A stretch of DNA of 64,000 nt from Strigamia acuminata (taxonomy: Eukaryota; Arthropoda; Chilopoda; Geophilomorpha; Linotaeniidae): the NCBI GenBank assembly GCA_949358305.1, contig OX442314.1, positions 5,087,087 through 5,151,086 on the forward strand. Reading direction: 5' to 3'. Every line of letters starts with the position of its first letter. Within the stretch, counting starts at the first letter, position 1. The notes beneath the pieces were generated by a model. It was not told the origin of the DNA. It worked only from the letters and a program-made list of their open reading frames with translations, and searched no databases. The position numbers and the translations under genes are program-made. Below, piece by piece: positions 33,325 to 41,697 of this stretch.

Positions 33325-36300
33325 CTATGTCTTGGCTCGCGGAACGCGAGATCTCAAGTTGTACTTTGACTTTCGCGAAGTACAATCCAACTTGTTTAGA
33401 TTGTCATCAGCATCGTCTCCAATGTCAGATGAGTTATATACTTCATTGTTTGAAATTTTCTCTTTTTCTAAAAACATTTCCTTTTCTAGATTTTCATCAA
33501 GAGAAACATTTTCAAGTCGCTGGTTTATTTCATCGACTTCGTTATTTTTGAGTTTCGATTTTTTACTCGATTCCGTGTTTTCGACAGGAATTTTGGATAA
33601 TTTAGCATCATCCAAGGTATTAACAATATTTTTTGTTTTTTGACCCACTTCCTCCCCTTCCAGCCAAATTTCTTGGTTGAAAACGGGAAAGTACGGCATT
33701 AATTCAGTGCCGTGAATAGCTGGATAAATTTTATTATCACTCAGCCGTCGAAGTTGAAAGGCGCCTCCTTGTAACCTTTTGATAATTACATAAGGCCCAT
33801 TCCTTTTCGGTGAAATGCCTGCTGCTATTCCTTTAGCGGCATTTGAGAGAATATGAGACTCTCGCCAGACTAAATCATTTTGTCTGAAGTTGTCGAATTT
33901 CTTATCTGATTTTTCAGCTTCGACACGGCGTCTCAAATCTAAGACGTGAGACATCATATGCTGATACGTCTCTGCAATTATTGTTTCTAATTTCTGAACA
34001 TATAAATGCGGATTTTTTGGATCAATGACTAAAATTCCTTCCGGAATTCTTGGATCCCAAGGAATTCTTAATTCTCGGAAAAAATTTAAGAAAGCAGGAG
34101 AATAATCTCTGCCTCTTGTTACAGTTGTTCTCAAACTGAATGCAAATTCGCGTAGATACTCATCCCATTGGTCATGAATATCTAAATAAATCGAAACTAA
34201 ATATTTAATATCTCGATTGGTTCTCTCCACAGGATTGCTTTGTGGATGATAAATCGATGTCGGTGTTCGCGACATGTCGAATTTTTTGCAAAATTCTTTA
34301 TAGACCTGTGATCGAAATTGTGGTCCATTATCACTTATGATTTGTCTCGGAAATCCGAAAGTCATTGATAAGTGATAAATTGTGTTGGCAACTTTTATTG
34401 CCGTTGGATTACACATTGGAAATAATTCGGGCCAATGTGTAGCGACATCTACGATGACGCAAATATGGGTATTGTTTTTTCTGGTTCTTGGTTTGGGACC
34501 AGACAAATCCACACTGAGGCAGTCAAATGGTCCAAATGGTCCAATTTGAGCGCCTTCAATTTCGGTCTTCGATCTCGGCTTGCATGCCTGACATCCTTGA
34601 CAATGTTGAATAAAACGTGTAATATCACGTTTCATACCTTTCCAGGTATAAACTCTTCGAGTTCGGTACATTGTCCTCGCAATGCCTGGGTGGCCGGACA
34701 GTGGATGTCCGTGCATCAACCAAATGATTTTATAAATCAATTTTCTTGGCACAACAACTTTAAGTGCCCTACCATCCTCTCCCAATTCATCGGTGGAGGT
34801 AGGATGATAATGGAGTAGCATATCTTCTTCAATGAGATAAGTACTCGCGTGTCTTTCAAAGTTTCTTCTTTGAAGACGAGTTACTATGTAACTTGGATAT
34901 TGCTTGTTTAGCAAGTAATTGCGAATATGTTGGCAAAATTCGTCTGCTTTTTGCGCTGCAATAATGTCATCTCTCGTTGGAGGATCACATTCTAATTGCT
35001 TCGCAATTTTAGCTGCAAATGCTTTAATTAAAACATTTGTTGTTGGCAGCTCGAATTTTTTAGCCATCATAGCTCTTAATTCGACGTCAGGGGTTCCTGA
35101 CGGATCATGCATGTTAATACAAAAATTAATTAATGCTTGATCGTCGTCATTAACTATTATTGACTTGGGTAATTCGTTCAATTTTCCCATTTGCCAACTT
35201 CGGCAAGGAGATGGACAATATGATAATAAATCATCATTATCGCCATCGTCTTCTGGTTCGTCAGGTGCGCTGACAGGTGCACGTGACAATGCGTCTGCTA
35301 TTACATTTAGCGGACCTTTGACGTATTGTATTTCGAACGAATACGCCATCAGCTCCATTTGCCAACGAGCTAATCTGCCCGACGGGTCAGATAACGACAT
35401 CAACCACTTAAGTGCTTGGTGATCCGTTTGTACAGTGAATGTAGTGTACTCTAAGTATGGGCGAAATTTGCGTAATCCCCATACTACTGCGAGACATTCT
35501 AATTCTGTCACAGTATAATTCTTTTCAGCGGGTTGCAAGCTTCTGCTTGCATACACGCATGGCATTTCGACTTCTTGGCCATCCACATTTTTCTTTTGTG
35601 TAAGGGCTGCACCCAACCCTTGTTTACTGGCGTCAGTATGAACAATAAATGGCATGTACAAGTCAGGCATCTTCATTGTTTCAGCATTCGTAAGCAGGTC
35701 TTTTATTGCGTCGAATGCTGCTTGATGATGCAGTTCCCAATCGAACTCCGCATCTTTCTTCAAGAGTGGCCTTAGTGGTTCTGCCACTGTGGCCAAATTC
35801 TTGATTAGGCGGTGAAAGAAATTCACCATGCCTAGAAATCTTTGTAATTCCTTAAGATTGGTAGGAGCAGGAAATTGCGTAATTGCAGCGACTTTTTTAG
35901 GGTCTACTGCAAGTCCTTCTACTCCTACTTTGTAGCCTAGAAAAATTAATTCCTTTCTACAGAGATGCGTCTTGCCAGGGTGCGCATGTAAATTAGCTTC
36001 TGCCAATTTTTTAAACACTATATCTAAATGTTTAATGTGTTCTTCGAACGATTTGGATACAACAATTATGTCATCCAAATATGCCCATGCAAATTTTCTG
36101 TAAACGTCACCCAAAACTTTTTCCATTAATTCTTGGAAGGTAGTTGGTGCGTTTACTAATCCGAAAGGCATGACTAAAAACATTAGTCTTCCCATTGGGC
36201 TCCAGAAGGCAGTTTTTTCTCTGTCTTCAGGTCGCAATTCTATCTGCCAATATCCCTTGGTCAGATCTATAGTACTGACCCATTCGAATTCTCCGATTTC

Positions 36301-37578
36301 TCGCAGAATTTCCTCAATTGTTGGCATTTGAGGTGGGTTGTACTTAGTATGTGTATTGATGGGGCGAAAATCAATGCACAAGCGTGGGTCGTTTCCTGGT
36401 CGCATGACTAGGACTGGCCTCATTCCGTAATCGCCTTCAGCTTTGACGACTACGCCTTTGTCAATCATGTCTTGACAAAGTTGTCTGATTATTTCCCTTT
36501 TTTGAGGGTTTATGCTCTTAAAGGGGACACGGATGGGTTTCTCCGTGTCAAGCTCAATTTTGTGCTTAACCAGGTGTGTTTTACCTGGATCTTTAGAAAT
36601 AATCCTTTTATGTTTGGATAACATCTTTTCTAATAATTTGGATTGCTCCAAATTTAAGTTAGCTTCTTTGACTAACTTTTGGATGAAATTCTCTTCATCA
36701 ATTTTGCTTTGAGTTACACTTGCAGCGTAAGCTTTTGCAAAGGTCACAAATGAGGAATCGGGTTCCTCTATTTTCTCCAAATAACGATCCAGCAACGCTT
36801 GTGGAATGTAGGGTAAATCTGCATCCACAGGTTGCGTGAAATTCCAAGACATCGTCTGTGGATTAGGTTGGATTTTTAATTTATTCATAAAATCGCAACC
36901 CAATAGTACCATTGGATACTTATTTGGTATTACGATGAACGGATGACGTAACGTGCCATGTGTCCATCGAAATGAAAGATGAATGGTTCCATCTGGAGTG
37001 ACTTCTTCACTTGCCGTCGTGACTCTGACACCAGGTCCGATAGGTCGTAGATATTTTTCTAGACCTAATTGATTAATAACTGAAGTGGCTAGGAAGCTTT
37101 TATTTGCTCCTGAGTCCAACATTCCGGTTATTACACCTTTTAACGTTTCTAACTTTAACGTCGGAAGGTCTTGGCTGTTTGGTATTCCAGCCACTTTGCA
37201 CTCAAACTTGCGCAATTTATGAGGAATTGTAATTGGAGGCTCCAAAGGCAATTCATCTAATAACTCATTGGTATCAAGAGTTGTAGTTGCAAATAACTTA
37301 ATGCATTCCTCAATTCCAGGTGTCTCTGGAACTGAGCTTGGTCTATCGTCTTTAACTTCGACTTTATCTTGAATATTGGAAGTGTCTTCTTCAGTCGGGG
37401 TTTCGCCGACAATCTCCTTTTTTACATCAAGAGATCCATTTTCTTTTAGTTCAGTTTGACGAATTAATTCATCAATAGCTTCTCCAACATCTTCCATTAT
37501 CTTCAGATTTTCATTCTCTGATTCCGATTTCGGAGGTGACGCAGCGTCCACTAGACCTGATGGATCTGCGTCTACAAG
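33325..37578 (-). CDS. pol: Pol polyprotein of the Ty3/gypsy element (protease, RT, RNase H, integrase)
   Basis: Entered by -1 frameshift; the first independent in-frame start-like codon is GTG at 37551, so separate initiation is unlikely. Numbering from that codon: aspartic protease DSGA at 146-149 with LLGCDF at 216-221; reverse transcriptase about 340-550 with YLDD at 491-494; RNase H about 630-755 with D640, E683/E685, D710 and D753; integrase zinc finger with H954, C984, C987 and an earlier H; integrase core D1015, D1074 and E1109; GPY/F motif near 1251. The catalytic residues are present and no stop interrupts the 1408 codons, so the enzyme set looks intact. A charged C-terminal tail of about 110 residues lacks a recognisable chromodomain. 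The YHPQSNPVERTNR style of the integrase is typical of animal Ty3/gypsy elements. Confidence 0.95.
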   Translation of the reverse strand, partial: LVDADPSGLVDAASPPKSESENENLKIMEDVGEAIDELIRQTELKENGSLDVKKEIVGETPTEEDTSNIQDKVEVKDDRPSSVPETPGIEECIKLFATTTLDTNELLDELPLEPPITIPHKLRKFECKVAGIPNSQDLPTLKLETLKGVITGMLDSGANKSFLATSVINQLGLEKYLRPIGPGVRVTTASEEVTPDGTIHLSFRWTHGTLRHPFIVIPNKYPMVLLGCDFMNKLKIQPNPQTMSWNFTQPVDADLPYIPQALLDRYLEKIEEPDSSFVTFAKAYAASVTQSKIDEENFIQKLVKEANLNLEQSKLLEKMLSKHKRIISKDPGKTHLVKHKIELDTEKPIRVPFKSINPQKREIIRQLCQDMIDKGVVVKAEGDYGMRPVLVMRPGNDPRLCIDFRPINTHTKYNPPQMPTIEEILREIGEFEWVSTIDLTKGYWQIELRPEDREKTAFWSPMGRLMFLVMPFGLVNAPTTFQELMEKVLGDVYRKFAWAYLDDIIVVSKSFEEHIKHLDIVFKKLAEANLHAHPGKTHLCRKELIFLGYKVGVEGLAVDPKKVAAITQFPAPTNLKELQRFLGMVNFFHRLIKNLATVAEPLRPLLKKDAEFDWELHHQAAFDAIKDLLTNAETMKMPDLYMPFIVHTDASKQGLGAALTQKKNVDGQEVEMPCVYASRSLQPAEKNYTVTELECLAVVWGLRKFRPYLEYTTFTVQTDHQALKWLMSLSDPSGRLARWQMELMAYSFEIQYVKGPLNVIADALSRAPVSAPDEPEDDGDNDDLLSYCPSPCRSWQMGKLNELPKSIIVNDDDQALINFCINMHDPSGTPDVELRAMMAKKFELPTTNVLIKAFAAKIAKQLECDPPTRDDIIAAQKADEFCQHIRNYLLNKQYPSYIVTRLQRRNFERHASTYLIEEDMLLHYHPTSTDELGEDGRALKVVVPRKLIYKIIWLMHGHPLSGHPGIARTMYRTRRVYTWKGMKRDITRFIQHCQGCQACKPRSKTEIEGAQIGPFGPFDCLSVDLSGPKPRTRKNNTHICVIVDVATHWPELFPMCNPTAIKVANTIYHLSMTFGFPRQIISDNGPQFRSQVYKEFCKKFDMSRTPTSIYHPQSNPVERTNRDIKYLVSIYLDIHDQWDEYLREFAFSLRTTVTRGRDYSPAFLNFFRELRIPWDPRIPEGILVIDPKNPHLYVQKLETIIAETYQHMMSHVLDLRRRVEAEKSDKKFDNFRQNDLVWRESHILSNAAKGIAAGISPKRNGPYVIIKRLQGGAFQLRRLSDNKIYPAIHGTELMPYFPVFNQEIWLEGEEVGQKTKNIVNTLDDAKLSKIPVENTESSKKSKLKNNEVDEINQRLENVSLDENLEKEMFLEKEKISNNEVYNSSDIGDDADDNLNKLDCTSRKSKYNLRSRVPRAKT

Positions 37579-40500
37579 TTTTTTCGAAACATGTCAGTTA
37601 TGATCTTGACTGCTTTTTCAAACTCAGCTGTTGACACTGGTTTGTCCTTTTTAGAGGAAGGGCAGTCTTTTTGCCAATGCCCTAATTTTTTGCATAAATT
37701 GCATGGATCAGTGGCAGGCGATTTCTTTTTCGTTGCTGCTGGCGAGGCAGAACGAGAACGAGCGTCAGACCGGCGCTCTGGCGACACCGCGGGTGATTTT
37801 GAATTCCTTTCGGTATTCACCTTTGATGCGTCAAATGAAACATTTTTTGGTTTCATTTTTGGCTTCCATTTGCCTGCAACGGGGTTATTTTTTGCTAACA
37901 GCGCCGCTGCTTTGGCTAATAAAGCCAACGTCTCATCTCCTGCTTCCTCCTCCTCTTCAGCTTCTTCAGCTTCAGACGACGGAGTTTCAGCTCCAGTTAT
38001 ATTTGCATGTAACTTAGGAACTGAATGAGGATTTTTGACGTCCTTTTTGGAAGATTCTTTTTTCGAACTCTTCTCATCCACTTCGTCTAGAAAGTCTTCG
38101 TAACTAGGTGGCTGCAACAATTTCAAACCATTAAAGGTTTCATTGTTTTGCTCAGCGAGTCTTTTCTCTCGCTTTAAGTACGCTGACCTTTCGGCTTCTG
38201 TAAGATAAGCTTTGTACTTTTCGTCAATGCGCAATTGATTGACTTCCATGAATTCGTTTAACTCGGAGAATTTCCCCGGGTCGGGAGCGTCCGACATCAT
38301 CAGAATATTTTTACTATATTCTGTGAGGCCAGCTCTAAACTGATCATCTGCTGTTGCATCAGTAACAGCATGTGGCATTCTGCCAAGCAGATTCTCTGCT
38401 CTTAGCATGTACGAATGTAAGCTTTCGCCTTTTCGTTGCTTAAGACATCTCCAGAGCGTCTTGATGTCTTCGCTCGATTCACCAAATTTAAACATAAATT
38501 GTTTAACGAAGTCATCCCACTTCGTGAAGTCTTTCCTGCGAAACCACTCCTTGACACCGCCAACTAGTATTCTTGGTACTAGATGGGCCAATGCACCTTC
38601 ACAGCTAAAACTGTGAACTTTGCCTAGTTCGAATATTTCCAGCAAGAGGTTTGACCCTGCTTGCCAATTTCCATTATAGGCATGTGGGATAACTCGATCC
38701 CATCTAATGAACTTTTCATCTGTTGTTTGATGAGTCCATTTATCAGAAGTAAATTCACTTATTTTTTGCAAAATAATTTTATCCCTTCTGCTTTTTCGCT
38801 GTTGTTGAGCATTTTGCCTCAACAACTGGTCAATCTCATCTTTCGTGTAAAAATCGGGTCTTTGAGTTCTACTACGTGTTCTGTGACGAGATCGCCCTCT
38901 CACACTGGGACGTGAGGAATCTGTATCTGACGCAGATTCATGATTCGGATTTGGCGGCGGATCAGGGTCCGGAGGATCGTCGCCATCTGGCGGACGACGG
39001 TCTCCATTTGGTGGTCCCCTTCCATTTCGATTGCCATTCGAATTGTGGTCACGTGAGTGGCCACCTCCATGTCCATCTGAACTGTCTCCACCTGGTGGGT
39101 CACCACCTGGCGGATTTCCACGGTATCTCGGCCCATCACGGATGTCGTTGTGACAATCTCGTTTTGGTGAGCCTTCTCGCGGATTATCGTGTGACCGTCC
39201 ACGATCGTGTGGTTTCTCACGTTCTTTATTCTTTTTCGCCAGCAATCCAATTAATTGGTCACTATTGCTAAAGAATCTATCCGAATTTTGCGGAACTTTT
39301 GGGGAATGATATTCGGTCGGGTCTGGTTGTCGCTTTCTCTTTTTGCGACTGTGATGACTATTACGGCTTCCACGACTACTGCGTGAGTCATCGCTGTCAG
39401 TCCAACTTGATTGTCGACTGACTTTTGGTTTAGCTGATGTTAAATCAATCAACTCAGGTGATTTGGAAGCACCTTTTTGCAAAACTGGGGCTGGCTTTGC
39501 AAAATTATCTTCGCCGCAAACGTCTTGTACTTTTTGTACGACTACTGCAAAGTTCTCTTGTACCGTCAACAGATCTGCGCGAAGAATTTCGTTTTCACGA
39601 GCTTGCGCAGCTAAGTCGGCACGTAATAACTGCTCTGCAGTACTTTGACTTTTGGCGGCTTGACCAGCATCAATTACGGACTGCTGTCGAGCGAGAAATA
39701 CTTCGTTTTCTCGTTGTGCTAATCTCTTAGCTCTTGCTGCTTGCTCTGCAGCATGATTCTCGTAATTTCGAGAAGTGGAGGGAATTACTTCCCTCGCTCG
39801 AACTGGGGCGGTTAGTTCGGCAGTCATTAAATTTGTGTTGGCTTCTCGCAAATTTGCGTTGGCCAATCTCAAATTTTCATTAGCAATTTCTAAATCTTTT
39901 TGGGCTTGATTTAGTTGCTCGAGCCTTTGTTGTTGCTCTTCGTCAGTAATTAGCCAGGAAGCTTTTTCCTGCTCTAATTGTAACAACTTAACATGGTCAT
40001 TCGCACGTTGTTGTTTTAGTTCGGCATTTTGCTGATGCATTTCTGCACGCATTCGCTCGAACTCTGCTTGCAAGCTTGTTCTGACGATTTCAACGTCTTT
40101 TTGGCTTTGTTTGCGAACCATAGCTTTGTGGATTTGTTCCACAGTCATTTCGCTAGTGACTTTTACTCCCTCGAGCCTAGCTTGCTCACGGAGTGCGTCC
40201 ATCATGGTTACACGCACGGGAGAATGAGAAACTTCCATATTGGAGTTCTCAGAATCTTGTTGTGCTGCACCTTGAACCGGTGATGAATTCAGCGAGTGCT
40301 CTGCACTTGATGATTGAATTCGTAAATTCAAATCATCGTTTTGCGACTTGGAACGGCCACTTCCAGTTGGATTGTTTAAGTCCAACTGGCCGCTTGGCGG
40401 GGATGGCTGTTGTCGCTCCAACGCTTGCGTGAATTCATTCACGATTAACTGTGCCGAGTTACAGTTAGCTGTTTGATCCATGGCTTCAAACAGTTCTTGT

Positions 40501-40595
40501 GACTCAGTCACTTCTTGATCCACGACTGGTAGATCGATCGCCACTCGTCTCTTCGCCGGCCTTCCTCTCGGTCTCTTCTCTGAAGGAGTCGCCAT
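37572..40595 (-). CDS. gag: Gag polyprotein of the Ty3/gypsy element (1007 aa)
   Basis: Structural protein that should assemble the particle and package RNA. The ATG at 40595 has a good context (AAAATGG). Residues about 8-18 read KRPRGRPAKRR, a canonical AT-hook-like basic motif. Residues about 160-260 are rich in Q, E, N and L with heptad spacing, a likely coiled coil. Residues about 400-600 are disordered and rich in R, D, G and P. A retrotransposon capsid-like domain follows at roughly 610-830 (LWRCLKQRKGESLHSYMLRA). A CCHC zinc knuckle lies at 965-978 (CNLCKKLGHWQKDC). The frame ends at TAG 37572-37574, two codons after a slippery heptamer that leads into pol. At 1007 residues it is unusually long for a Ty3/gypsy Gag, because of the N-terminal coiled coil and linker. 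Confidence 0.93.
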   Translation of the reverse strand: MATPSEKRPRGRPAKRRVAIDLPVVDQEVTESQELFEAMDQTANCNSAQLIVNEFTQALERQQPSPPSGQLDLNNPTGSGRSKSQNDDLNLRIQSSSAEHSLNSSPVQGAAQQDSENSNMEVSHSPVRVTMMDALREQARLEGVKVTSEMTVEQIHKAMVRKQSQKDVEIVRTSLQAEFERMRAEMHQQNAELKQQRANDHVKLLQLEQEKASWLITDEEQQQRLEQLNQAQKDLEIANENLRLANANLREANTNLMTAELTAPVRAREVIPSTSRNYENHAAEQAARAKRLAQRENEVFLARQQSVIDAGQAAKSQSTAEQLLRADLAAQARENEILRADLLTVQENFAVVVQKVQDVCGEDNFAKPAPVLQKGASKSPELIDLTSAKPKVSRQSSWTDSDDSRSSRGSRNSHHSRKKRKRQPDPTEYHSPKVPQNSDRFFSNSDQLIGLLAKKNKEREKPHDRGRSHDNPREGSPKRDCHNDIRDGPRYRGNPPGGDPPGGDSSDGHGGGHSRDHNSNGNRNGRGPPNGDRRPPDGDDPPDPDPPPNPNHESASDTDSSRPSVRGRSRHRTRSRTQRPDFYTKDEIDQLLRQNAQQQRKSRRDKIILQKISEFTSDKWTHQTTDEKFIRWDRVIPHAYNGNWQAGSNLLLEIFELGKVHSFSCEGALAHLVPRILVGGVKEWFRRKDFTKWDDFVKQFMFKFGESSEDIKTLWRCLKQRKGESLHSYMLRAENLLGRMPHAVTDATADDQFRAGLTEYSKNILMMSDAPDPGKFSELNEFMEVNQLRIDEKYKAYLTEAERSAYLKREKRLAEQNNETFNGLKLLQPPSYEDFLDEVDEKSSKKESSKKDVKNPHSVPKLHANITGAETPSSEAEEAEEEEEAGDETLALLAKAAALLAKNNPVAGKWKPKMKPKNVSFDASKVNTERNSKSPAVSPERRSDARSRSASPAATKKKSPATDPCNLCKKLGHWQKDCPSSKKDKPVSTAEFEKAVKIITDMFRKNL
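37578..37584 (-). promoter_or_regulatory. -1 ribosomal frameshift site, A AAA AAC
   Basis: The minus strand reads AAAAAAC in the phase A-AAA-AAC relative to gag, the X-XXY-YYZ form used by several retroviruses. The gag stop lies one codon further on (TTG TAG). The pol frame is exactly -1 and is open through this site. A downstream stimulatory structure was not assessed. Confidence 0.85.
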
Positions 40596-40689
40596 TTTTC
40601 AAATGAAGACAAAGAAAGGATAGAGAAGAAAGATAAGCAAGATAAAAATGGCGGGTAAATTTTAAACTATCAAAATTTATACAATGACT

Positions 40690-40707
40690 ATCCCGGACGG
40701 GCCCCCA
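40690..40707 (-). promoter_or_regulatory. Primer binding site, tRNA-Pro-like
   Basis: Two bases inside the 5' LTR, the minus strand reads TGGGGGCCCGTCCGGGAT. It differs by one base from the classical tRNA-Pro primer site known from gammaretroviruses (C for T at position 8). It begins with TGG, as required to pair with a tRNA CCA end. Confidence 0.85.
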
Positions 40708-40709
40708 CG

Positions 40710-41693
40710 TGCTGCGATCCGGGTTTTTATCCACTTAATTTCTAATAAATTAAGCAGAAACCGCAGGTGAATGCTTAACAAGACTTATATCGCGGCCGAA
40801 ACTTGTCTAGGGTTAAGTTTACGAAAATAGGAATAAAAAGACAGTTTATTATGGTAATAAAAATCACACAATTATTTATTCGGTTTAAATTACAATATAT
40901 ATATTAATAATGATTATGAATATCACGATATGCAACAAGTCGCAAGAATAAAATGAGCGGGAAACAATGAAACAAAGGAAGGGCTTGCAACGACTGTTGC
41001 AAGCTACAAAGCGTCAGAAATGGCGCTTAAACAACGAGATGTTGTTGATCGAAGGCAAATGTCTTCGTTCTCGGCAAACTCACGAACGATGGTCGAAGAC
41101 GATGGTTCTCGTGGGTTTCTTCTACGGCTCGTGCGACGGCTCGGCGGCGGTGGTTGACGGCTGTAGGCGTCTGGTCCAGGTACGATGGCGATGGTTGCCG
41201 TTCGCGCGGCAACGATGGCGATGGTTCACTTGGATCAGGAAACTTCTTCTTCTCGATAGCTGGAATTAGCGACGGCTAATTCAAGCTGAATTGCTGGCTT
41301 TGTGCTTTGGATGACACAAAGATAGCAGATGAAACTGAGTTACAACGGTCCTCTATCAATACGTATTGTCGGAGCAAATATCGCAGTGATGTTGAGGTTG
41401 TTGTTGTATTTTTCAGAGTCCCGATTTGAGCCAAGACGCGAGCCCAGCACGCTTCAATATTGCGCAGAAAACCTGCGCACTTAGCTCAAATGGGTGCAAC
41501 TAGTGGTTATTACACCATATTGCACCATAACGGCTAATAACCGTTTTCACCCCGGACAACCTGGGGTGATATGTGCCTAGAGAGGATTTCTCCCCTCGGT
41601 CACATGATCTGACTTGGCGTGTGCCACAGTCAAATTAATTAGAAGATAATTAATTTAATCTTCTAAGTTGGTGAATATTTTGAGATCACCACA
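40710..41693 (-). repeat. 5' LTR of the Ty3/gypsy element
   Basis: 984 bp beginning TG and ending CA. By eye it is identical to the other LTR wherever compared. It is followed by TTAC, matching the four bases before the other LTR. Short ORFs inside both LTRs (for example 41027-41212) are not element genes. Confidence 0.95.
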
Positions 41694-41697
41694 TTAC

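Larger units (their letters stand above)
29304..41693 (-). mobile_element. Complete Ty3/gypsy LTR retrotransposon with a third gene (12,390 bp)
   Basis: Inserted antisense to ERG28. It is bounded by two 984-bp LTRs and a perfect 4-bp target duplication TTAC (29300-29303 and 41694-41697). In element order it contains the 5' LTR (40710-41693), primer binding site, gag, -1 slippery site, pol, an env-position gene with predicted introns, polypurine tract, and 3' LTR (29304-30287). Pol domain order is protease, reverse transcriptase, RNase H, integrase, which defines Ty3/gypsy. Gag and Pol frames are intact and the LTRs look identical, so the insertion is young and may be active. The length is large for the family because of the extra gene and long LTRs. 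Confidence 0.95.
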
